A program made the position numbers and the translations under genes. A stretch of 59,098 nt of DNA from an uncultured Streptococcus sp. (lineage in GTDB: Bacteria; Bacillota; Bacilli; Lactobacillales; Streptococcaceae), in the NCBI GenBank assembly GCA_934229725.1, contig CAKQDX010000013.1, positions 1-59,098 of the forward strand. Reading direction: 5' to 3'. This document shows, piece after piece, positions 53,596 to 59,098 of the stretch (the stretch's first letter is position 1; the number at the start of each line of letters is the position of its first letter). The notes under the pieces were generated by a model that did no database searches, was not told where the DNA came from, and worked only from the letters and a program-made list of their open reading frames with translations.

Positions 53596-54822
53596 ATGAA
53601 AGTTAAACAATTAAGTGAGAGTCAAGGTCTCTCATACTCCAATCTAGTGATTTTGAGTCTCTATGCTGTTTTTCTAGGAGTGATAGTTGGACTGATTGAT
53701 GCTATTTTTGGTCGTGTTCTTATAGGACTTTCAGAATATCGGGACCACCATCTCTTTTATCTAGTTCCAGCGCTCCCTATAGCGGGGCTTTTGATTGTTT
53801 ACCTATACCAAAGGTTTGCGGGCAAAGCAGCACAAGGGATGGGTTTAATTTTCAAGGTTGGTCACAATGAGGAGAAGCAGGTACCTTTAAGATTAATCCC
53901 ACTTGTGACAGTGACAACGTGGCTGACCCATCTTTTTGGGGGTTCGGCAGGTCGTGAAGGGGTAGCAGTGCAACTTGGTGCCACAGTTTCCCATGCTTTT
54001 AGTCGCTACTTTAAGATACCTAACGCCTCACGACTATGCTTGACAATGGGGATGGCTGCTGGTTTTGGAGGACTCTTTCAAACACCAATTGCTGCGACTT
54101 TTTTCGCCCTCGAAGTTTTAACTTTAGGTCAGTTGAGTCTTCCAGTCTTGATGCCGACTCTAATAGCTTCATTTGTTGCAAGTACTACCAGTCACCTCTT
54201 AGGTCTTGAAAAATTTAGTCATTTTGTGGCTGACAGTCTGGCAATAGACCTAGAAACTTTTATTAAATTAGCTCTTTTAGGTCTGGCCTTTGGATTGGCT
54301 GGGAACCTTTTTGCCTATTTGTTGTCATTGGCTAAAAAGAAGGCTGCAACTATTCTTCCAAATCCTTACTATCGTGTTCTTATAGGAAGTATCGTGTTAA
54401 CAGCTCTACTCTTAATTTTGTGGAAAGGCCGTTATACAGGACTTGGAACAAATGTGATTGCCCTTAGTGTTAATGGTGGGACCGTCTACTCATGGGATTG
54501 GCTTTTGAAATTACTCTTGACCGTCTTCACCCTCTCACTTGGTTTTCAAGGAGGAGAAGTGACCCCCTTGTTTGCCATTGGAGCAAGTCTTGGTGCTGTT
54601 TTAGCACCCGTTCTAGGTCTTCCAATTCCACTTGTAGCAGGTCTTGGTTATTTGTCAGTCTTTGGTAGTAGTACCAATACACTCTTAGCACCTATTTTCA
54701 TTGGTGTTGAGGTCTTTGGACCAGCCAACGTCCTTCCGTATGTGATTGTTATGGCATTTGCCTATCTCATCAATCATAAGACTAGTATCTATGGCCAACA
54801 AAAAATGCTTGAAATGCAATAA
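53596..54822 (+). CDS. ClC-family anion transporter, probably a fluoride/proton antiporter (CLC-F)
   Basis: A 408-residue membrane protein with about ten hydrophobic segments. The gating motif reads GREGVAVQLGA instead of GREGPxxQ. The first motif GSGIP is replaced by a QGMGLIF segment, and the GGEVTPLFAIG motif replaces GSGFPGG. Departures of this kind are typical of the fluoride-specific CLC-F branch. In pneumococcus, as I remember the genome, the same spot between chorismate mutase and rplS holds two crcB (Fluc fluoride channel) genes, which supports fluoride export by position. It lacks the RCK-C domain. Substrate is inference. Confidence 0.82.
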   Translation: MKVKQLSESQGLSYSNLVILSLYAVFLGVIVGLIDAIFGRVLIGLSEYRDHHLFYLVPALPIAGLLIVYLYQRFAGKAAQGMGLIFKVGHNEEKQVPLRLIPLVTVTTWLTHLFGGSAGREGVAVQLGATVSHAFSRYFKIPNASRLCLTMGMAAGFGGLFQTPIAATFFALEVLTLGQLSLPVLMPTLIASFVASTTSHLLGLEKFSHFVADSLAIDLETFIKLALLGLAFGLAGNLFAYLLSLAKKKAATILPNPYYRVLIGSIVLTALLLILWKGRYTGLGTNVIALSVNGGTVYSWDWLLKLLLTVFTLSLGFQGGEVTPLFAIGASLGAVLAPVLGLPIPLVAGLGYLSVFGSSTNTLLAPIFIGVEVFGPANVLPYVIVMAFAYLINHKTSIYGQQKMLEMQ

Positions 54823-54827
54823 GATAC

Positions 54828-54948
54828 TAGACAAGCGAGTAAATTTTTGATAAGATACTAAGAGTGTGTAATGGACGCACAAAAATAACGGCTAATCCGC
54901 TGGGACACAAAGGTAGCTCTTAAGATTAGTAAGATAGGAGTATATAAA
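54828..54948 (+). promoter_or_regulatory. Promoter and structured leader of rplS (L19 leader candidate)
   Basis: TAGACA at 54828-54833, a 17-base spacer and TAAGAT at 54851-54856 form the promoter. The leader of about 85 bases can fold with AAGAGTGTGT at its start pairing with ACACA and CTCTT near its end, and with a small CGG/CCG hairpin inside. An autoregulatory L19 leader is known in Firmicutes (Rfam L19_leader); I assign this one by position and shape only. Confidence 0.55.
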
Positions 54949-55296
54949 ATGAATCCATTGATCCAAAGTTTGACAGAAGGTCAACTTCGTACTGACATCC
55001 CATCATTCCGTCCTGGTGACACAGTTCGCGTTCATGCGAAAGTTGTCGAAGGAACTCGCGAACGTATCCAGATCTTTGAAGGCGTAGTTATTTCACGCAA
55101 AGGTCAAGGGATCTCAGAAATGTACACAGTTCGTAAAATCTCAAGCGGTATCGGTGTAGAACGTACTTTCCCAATCCACACTCCACGTGTTGAAAAGATT
55201 GAAGTTGTACGCTACGGTAAAGTCCGCCGTGCTAAACTTTACTACTTGCGTGCTTTGCAAGGTAAAGCTGCACGTATCAAAGAAATCCGTAAATAA
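54949..55296 (+). CDS. rplS: 50S ribosomal protein L19
   Basis: L19 lies at the interface of the two ribosomal subunits. The 115-residue length, the segment SFRPGDTVRVHAKVVEGTRE and the end RRAKLYYLRALQGKAARIKE are typical. Codon use is strongly biased towards highly expressed codons. ATAGGAG precedes the ATG. It has its own promoter, leader and terminator. Confidence 0.98.
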   Translation: MNPLIQSLTEGQLRTDIPSFRPGDTVRVHAKVVEGTRERIQIFEGVVISRKGQGISEMYTVRKISSGIGVERTFPIHTPRVEKIEVVRYGKVRRAKLYYLRALQGKAARIKEIRK

Positions 55297-55311
55297 TTTA
55301 CAGATTTCAAC

Positions 55312-55341
55312 AAAAAAATCTGTCCTAGTGGCAGATTTTTT
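55312..55341 (+). terminator. Terminator of rplS
   Basis: AAAAAATCTG and CAGATTTTTT pair around a nine-base loop. It ends five bases before tRNA-Arg, so the tRNA must have another promoter or depend on read-through. Confidence 0.8.
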
Positions 55342-55346
55342 CATAA

Positions 55347-55418
55347 GTCCTCTTAGTTAAATGGATATAACAACTCCCTCCTAAGGAGTCGTTGCTGGTT
55401 CGATTCCGGCAGGGGACA
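55347..55418 (+). tRNA. tRNA-Arg (anticodon CCU)
   Basis: All arms fold: acceptor GTCCTCT/AGGGGAC, a D arm, anticodon stem ACTCC/GGAGT with loop CTCCTAA (anticodon CCT), and T stem GCTGG/CCGGC with loop TTCGATT, then discriminator A. The CCA end is not encoded. It reads AGG codons. tRNA genes of this type are frequent integration sites, and a candidate integrase tail follows at 55430. Confidence 0.93.
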
Positions 55419-55429
55419 TTTTTAAGCCT

Positions 55430-55498
55430 TTAACCATGCGGTTTTAAAGCGATTTGTCCACATTCTGCCCCAAATTTATTTAAAGTTGTTTGACACCT
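55430..55498 (-). pseudogene. Candidate remnant of an integrase C-terminus
   Basis: On the minus strand an open stretch reads RCQTTLNKFGAECGQIALK and then PHG-stop, ending 12 bases from the 3' end of tRNA-Arg. Tails with KFGAECGQ-like residues are, in my memory, common at the ends of streptococcal phage and ICE tyrosine recombinases, whose genes end next to the tRNA they integrate into. Nothing of the catalytic domain is left. It could be coincidence, since only 22 residues remain. Confidence 0.35.
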
Positions 55499-55520
55499 AT
55501 TGAAAGATAGGTGTTTTTTT
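55493..55520 (+). terminator. Terminator downstream of tRNA-Arg
   Basis: ACACCTAT (55493-55500) pairs with ATAGGTGT (55507-55514) around a six-base loop, followed by T's. Between here and 55640 I see no gene; a 9-bp tandem TCTAAAACG pair occurs near 55566. Confidence 0.8.
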
Positions 55521-55644
55521 GAAATGGTAAAGGACTTCGTACGCTTTCTTAGCATAGTTTCTTAGTCTAAAACGTCTAAAACGAAAAAAAATAGTTTGTC
55601 TACGCTCCGAGTAATGGAAGAGGAGTTAAAAAGAGTAATAAAAA

Positions 55645-55666
55645 AACCAGGTTTCCCTGGTCCTTA
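55645..55666 (-). terminator. Terminator of the DUF3042 gene
   Basis: On the minus strand GGACCAGGG and CCTGGTTT pair around AAA, followed by T's. Confidence 0.75.
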
Positions 55667-55669
55667 CTA

Positions 55670-55846
55670 TTAGCGGCTTACACGACGGCGAGCTGCTTTT
55701 TTACGGTTTTCTTCGATGAAAGCCAATTTCTTTTCTTCTGGTTCGATAATTGTCTTTTTAACTGCGAAAACGGCACCTGCAACAGTAGCAGCAGTTCCGA
55801 GAACGCCAGTAGCAAGACCTTTAGCAAATGAATGTTTTTTAGCCAT
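55670..55846 (-). CDS. DUF3042-family small protein
   Basis: A 58-residue protein encoded on the minus strand. A short basic start (MAKKHSFAKG) leads to a Gly/Ala-rich hydrophobic segment (LATGVLGTAATVAGAVFAV), then IIEPEEKKLAFIEENRKKAA and a basic end RRRVSR. This pattern fits the DUF3042 family of small Lactobacillales membrane proteins of unknown function. CGGAGGATAG lies before the ATG on that strand, and it has its own promoter and terminator. It is too short for many gene callers. Confidence 0.85.
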   Translation of the reverse strand: MAKKHSFAKGLATGVLGTAATVAGAVFAVKKTIIEPEEKKLAFIEENRKKAARRRVSR

Positions 55847-55864
55847 GAGACTATCCTCCGTATA

Positions 55865-55885
55865 TGTTATAATATGCTTATATTA
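55865..55885. promoter_or_regulatory. Divergent promoters of the DUF3042 gene and miaA
   Basis: On the + strand TGT-TATAAT (TATAAT at 55868-55873) points to miaA. On the minus strand a TATTAT-type -10 lies in the same AT-rich block and points to the DUF3042 gene. The two promoters overlap, so they may compete. Confidence 0.5.
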
Positions 55886-55921
55886 TCTAAAAAAATATCT
55901 AGAATAGCAAGTGAAAACATT

Positions 55922-56815
55922 ATGAAAACCAAACTTATTGTAGTGGCGGGGCCCACTGCTGTGGGGAAAACAGCACTTGGAATAGAGTTGGCCCAGCGTT
56001 TTAATGGCGAAATTATTTCAGGGGATAGTCAGCAGGTTTACCGCCAATTAAATATAGGGACTGCAAAGGCTACTCCTGAAGAACAGGCAGCAGCAGTTCA
56101 CCATCTGATTGATGTCCGTGATGTTGATGAGTCTTATTCAGCCTATGATTTTGTGACTGAGGCGCAAATTGCCATTACTGATATTGTTAATCGTGGCAAA
56201 CTTCCTATTATTGTTGGTGGAACAGGCCTCTATTTGCAAAGTCTTCTTGAAGGTTATCATCTGGGTGGTCAAGTGGATCAAGAGCAGGTGTTAGCCTATC
56301 GCTCTGAGTTAGAGCTCTTATCTGATTCGGAGCTTTTTGAGCAGATTGATAGCTTAGGTATAGAGATCAAGGAGATTAATCGTCGTCGTGCCATTAGGGC
56401 GCTTGAGTTGCATCGCTTTTCGGAGAATCTTGAAAATACAGAGACGACTTTTGATCCTTTTATTATCGGATTGGATGATGAGCGCTCTCTGATTTATGAA
56501 CGTATTAATACTCGTGTTGACAAGATGGTTGAACTTGGGCTTTTGGAAGAGGCTAAGTGGCTTTATGATAATTATCCTGAGGCCCAGTCGGCGCGTGGCA
56601 TTGGCTACAAGGAGTTATTCCCTTATTTTTCTGGGGAACAAACTTTAGATGAGGCCCTAGAAAAGCTCAAGCAAAATACCCGTCGATTTGCTAAACGTCA
56701 ATTAACCTGGTTCAGAAATCGCATGACGGTTAAGTTTTATCAGATTTCTAGTCCAGATTATCCTGAAAATGTGATTCAAGATCTTGCTTTATTTTTAAAT
56801 GAAAGGGAAGGATAG
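55922..56815 (+). CDS. miaA: tRNA dimethylallyltransferase
   Basis: MiaA adds a dimethylallyl group to A37 of tRNAs that read UNN codons. The protein has 297 residues. The P-loop GPTAVGKTALG is at about 9-19. GDSQQVYRQLNIGTAK and the tRNA-binding GIGYKELFPYFSG region are complete. I chose the ATG at 55922; a long in-frame extension back to 55832 would run through the divergent promoter. The ribosome-binding site is weak. It starts an apparent run with the methionine sulfoxide reductase and dnaX genes. Confidence 0.95.
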   Translation: MKTKLIVVAGPTAVGKTALGIELAQRFNGEIISGDSQQVYRQLNIGTAKATPEEQAAAVHHLIDVRDVDESYSAYDFVTEAQIAITDIVNRGKLPIIVGGTGLYLQSLLEGYHLGGQVDQEQVLAYRSELELLSDSELFEQIDSLGIEIKEINRRRAIRALELHRFSENLENTETTFDPFIIGLDDERSLIYERINTRVDKMVELGLLEEAKWLYDNYPEAQSARGIGYKELFPYFSGEQTLDEALEKLKQNTRRFAKRQLTWFRNRMTVKFYQISSPDYPENVIQDLALFLNEREG

Positions 56816-56849
56816 GAGTAGGTGGTTCCTAGTTTTAAATGCCTATCTT

Positions 56850-56858
56850 TGCTATAAT
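56850..56858 (+). promoter_or_regulatory. Extended -10 promoter immediately before the fRMsr start
   Basis: TGC-TATAAT with TATAAT at 56853-56858 lies only seven bases before the ATG at 56866, so transcription would begin at or next to the start codon. Confidence 0.55.
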
Positions 56859-56865
56859 AATAACT

Positions 56866-57366
56866 ATGACTAAAGAAGAAAAAAAATCGGCTTATGAATT
56901 AATGATTGCCCAGGCAGAAGCACTTTTTGCTAATGAAGACAATGCTCTAGCCAACTTCGCCAATGCTTCAGCTCTTTTGAATACCACTTTGCCAAACTCG
57001 GTATTTACAGGCTTTTATCTGATGGATAATGTCAAAAATGAGTTAATCCTTGGACCATTTCAAGGTAAGGTGTCTTGTGTGCACATTGCTCTGGGAAAAG
57101 GTGTTTGCGGTCAGTCAGCAGCAGAAAATAGGACATTAATTGTAGAGGACGTCACCAAACATGCCAATTACATTGCTTGTGATTCTGCTGCTCGAAGTGA
57201 GATTGTTGTTCCCATGGTTAAGGATGGTAAATTAGTTGGAGTCCTTGATTTGGATTCTCACCAAGTAGGAGACTACGATGACGTTGATCAAGACTATCTT
57301 GAACAGTTTGTCAAAGTCCTTCTTGACAAAACAAATCTTACTTTTGCAATGTTTGAGGTTAACTAA
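56866..57366 (+). CDS. Free methionine-(R)-sulfoxide reductase, GAF type
   Basis: A 166-residue GAF-domain enzyme that reduces free methionine-R-sulfoxide, part of oxidative-stress repair. The three catalytic Cys residues are at 71, 81 and 105 with the spacing of the E. coli enzyme (10 and 24 residues), in GKVSCVHIALGKGVCG and NYIACDSAARSE. The ATG at 56866 fits the family start MTKEEKK; an upstream in-frame ATG at 56839 would add nine unusual residues. There is no Shine-Dalgarno, and the -10 box is so close that the mRNA may be leaderless. The stop overlaps the dnaX start (TAATG). Confidence 0.9.
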   Translation: MTKEEKKSAYELMIAQAEALFANEDNALANFANASALLNTTLPNSVFTGFYLMDNVKNELILGPFQGKVSCVHIALGKGVCGQSAAENRTLIVEDVTKHANYIACDSAARSEIVVPMVKDGKLVGVLDLDSHQVGDYDDVDQDYLEQFVKVLLDKTNLTFAMFEVN

Positions 57367-59018
57367 TGTATCAAGCCTTATATCGTAAATACCGTAGTCA
57401 AACTTTTGGCGAGATGGTTGGCCAAAAAGTGATTTCAACCACGCTAAGACAGGCGGTAGAGTCAGGGAAAATCAGCCACGCCTATCTCTTTTCTGGTCCC
57501 CGTGGTACTGGTAAGACTAGCGCAGCAAAAATTTTTGCCAAAGCAATGAACTGTCCTAATCAGGTCGATGGTGAGCCATGTAACCACTGTGATATTTGTC
57601 ATGACATTACTAATGGCAGTCTTGAAGATGTCATTGAAATCGATGCGGCTTCTAATAACGGTGTGGACGAGATTCGTGAAATCCGTGATAAATCAACCTA
57701 TGCCCCAAGTCGTGCTACTTACAAGGTTTATATCATTGACGAGGTGCACATGCTGTCGACAGGTGCCTTTAATGCGCTTCTGAAGACCTTGGAGGAGCCC
57801 ACGGAAAATGTGGTTTTCATTCTTGCGACCACTGAGTTACACAAGATTCCAGCTACTATCTTATCTCGTGTCCAACGTTTTGAGTTTAAGGCTATTAAGC
57901 AAGCTGCTATAAAGGAACACTTGGCTTCAATTCTTAAGAAAGAGGGGATGACCTTTGATGACGAGGCTTTGACCATCATTGCCCGTCGTGCAGAGGGTGG
58001 TATGCGTGATGCCCTTTCGATTTTAGATCAGGCGTTGAGCCTTTCTTCAGATAATAATGTCAGTCAAGCTGTCGCTGAAGAAATCACGGGTTCTATCGGT
58101 CTAACTGCCTTGGATAGTTTTGTTGCTAATGTTCGTAATCAGGATACCACACAAGCCCTGTCAAATCTTGAAACACTCTTTGATAATGGTAAATCCATGA
58201 GTCGTTTTGCGACAGACCTTTTGGAATATTTTCGTGATCTCCTTATTGTCCAAGCAGGTGGTGAAAATAGTCACCATAGTCCTCTTTTTGAGGAAAATTT
58301 ATCCTTAGGACAAGATCGTCTTTTTCAAATGATTGATACTGTGACAACCGCCTTACCTCAAATTAAGACAGGAACCCATCCCAAGATTTATGCCGAGATG
58401 CTGACGATTAAACTGTCTGAGACACATGCACAAGTCACACAAGAAATCCCAGAAAACTTACAAGAAGAGTTAGACCGTCTTCGTCATGAAGTAGAGGAAC
58501 TTCGTAAGGCTCTCAAGGAAGGTCAAAGTCAAGGACTAGTAGCGCCAACTCGAAAGGCAAAACCGACCTACCAGTATAAGGTTGACTCTGAGAAAATACT
58601 GACTATCATGCGTGAGACTATGGAAAATCCACAAAAGTCACGACAATGTTTGGATGCCCTTAAGGCAACTTGGTCTGAAATTTTGGATTCAATCAGTCCA
58701 CAATATAGAGCGCTTTTGAATGGTTCAGAACCTGTTCTTGCCAACCAAGAAAATGCGATTCTGGCTTTTAATGCGGCTTTTAATGCTGAGCAGGTGATGA
58801 AACGTAGTGATCTTAACGCTATTTTTGGAAATATCATGAGTTCAGCGGCTGGTTTTTCACCTAATATCATGGCTGTCCCGAAAGCAGAATTTGAAAAACT
58901 TCGCACAGAATTCGCACGAAGCCTAAAATCCAAGGAAGAATTAGAAAAAGAAGATCGTGAAGAGTACATCCCAAAAGAACTTGAATTTCTCTCTGATGTG
59001 GTAGAAATAGAGGACTAA
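57366..59018 (+). CDS. dnaX: DNA polymerase III subunits gamma/tau
   Basis: DnaX is the clamp-loader ATPase that joins polymerase and helicase. The protein has 550 residues. Walker A GPRGTGKT is at 44-51. Four zinc-binding Cys are at 63, 72, 75 and 78. Walker B IIDEVHML lies near residue 125 and the sensor motif SRVQRFEFK near 165. The C-terminal part has a coiled coil (QEELDRLRHEVEELRKALKE) and a tau-like tail. The ATG overlaps the preceding stop codon, so translation is coupled to the reductase gene. Confidence 0.96.
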   Translation: MYQALYRKYRSQTFGEMVGQKVISTTLRQAVESGKISHAYLFSGPRGTGKTSAAKIFAKAMNCPNQVDGEPCNHCDICHDITNGSLEDVIEIDAASNNGVDEIREIRDKSTYAPSRATYKVYIIDEVHMLSTGAFNALLKTLEEPTENVVFILATTELHKIPATILSRVQRFEFKAIKQAAIKEHLASILKKEGMTFDDEALTIIARRAEGGMRDALSILDQALSLSSDNNVSQAVAEEITGSIGLTALDSFVANVRNQDTTQALSNLETLFDNGKSMSRFATDLLEYFRDLLIVQAGGENSHHSPLFEENLSLGQDRLFQMIDTVTTALPQIKTGTHPKIYAEMLTIKLSETHAQVTQEIPENLQEELDRLRHEVEELRKALKEGQSQGLVAPTRKAKPTYQYKVDSEKILTIMRETMENPQKSRQCLDALKATWSEILDSISPQYRALLNGSEPVLANQENAILAFNAAFNAEQVMKRSDLNAIFGNIMSSAAGFSPNIMAVPKAEFEKLRTEFARSLKSKEELEKEDREEYIPKELEFLSDVVEIED

Positions 59019-59040
59019 AAAGGTCCGGTGGACCTTTTTA
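59017..59040 (+). terminator. Terminator of dnaX
   Basis: AAAAAGGTCC pairs with GGACCTTTTT around GGT, starting inside the dnaX stop codon. Confidence 0.85.
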
Positions 59041-59098
59041 GGTCCGAGCCTAGAAATAAGAAAGCGAGGAGGGTCCGGTGGACCTTTTTAGGTCCGAG
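59022..59098 (+). repeat. Duplicated 27-bp terminator unit at the window end
   Basis: The 27 bases at 59022-59048 are repeated exactly at 59072-59098, with a period of 50 bases. Each copy holds the GGTCC-GGT-GGACC hairpin with a T run. The second copy stops at the window edge, so the number of copies is not known. Confidence 0.9.

Overview
The window is a chromosomal segment of a low-GC Gram-positive coccus, most likely the Streptococcus salivarius group (S. salivarius, S. vestibularis or S. thermophilus). This rests on gene content and order (argR-recN-degV, pfkA-pyk, gpmA, dnaE, RNase J2, the rplS neighbourhood, dnaX), on the FSIRK/LPKTG export and sorting signals, and on frequent extended -10 promoters (TGn-TATAAT). 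A full leuABCD operon and a very large fibril protein fit S. salivarius/vestibularis better than a dairy strain; the species call is inference. Genes are mostly on the + strand. The exceptions are pyrD, a 58-residue DUF3042 gene and an integrase-tail remnant.

Layout. 1-7.1 kb: a GNAT acetyltransferase, recJ, apt, a MET-box-controlled metA (probably an acetyltransferase), the dnaD-nth pair and a membrane-anchored protein of unknown role. 7.3-15.4 kb: a tightly overlapping run xseA-xseB-ispA-tlyA-argR-recN, then degV, an SGNH hydrolase, a YpmS-like protein and the HU gene. 15.4-22.9 kb: a small membrane protein, pyrD, gpmA and the leucine operon leuA-leuB-DUF1294-leuC-leuD behind a leader peptide and a terminator/antiterminator. 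23-28.9 kb: dnaE and the glycolytic pair pfkA-pyk.

28.9-43.8 kb is the accessory part. A lone EXLDI-family gene has a strong promoter embedded in a 36-bp palindrome. It is followed by a decayed membrane-protein/XRE-regulator pair and by an AT-rich stretch with a promoter, three copies of a 16-nt motif and a strong terminator. Next comes a 12.8-kb gene for a CshA-type fibrillar surface protein of about 4,268 residues, with about 31 repeats of roughly 108 residues arranged in higher-order blocks.

43.9-59.1 kb returns to core genes: a DUF4649 protein, a tryptophan-type ABC importer, RNase J2, an EstA-like esterase, a matrixin-like metalloprotease with a membrane partner, flavodoxin, a ClC chloride channel, chorismate mutase, a second ClC protein that is probably a fluoride exporter, rplS with a structured leader, tRNA-Arg(CCU), miaA, free methionine-R-sulfoxide reductase and dnaX. 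The window ends in a tandemly duplicated terminator.

Points most worth following: the fibril protein and its block duplications; the RNA-switch-like arrangement upstream of it; the orphan EXLDI gene with an intact operator but no regulator; the leucine attenuator; the ClC protein sitting where pneumococcus has Fluc channels; and a 125-bp MITE-like element at 50964-51088. All assignments come from reading the sequence and from family knowledge. No database search was run, and sequence comparisons were made by eye.
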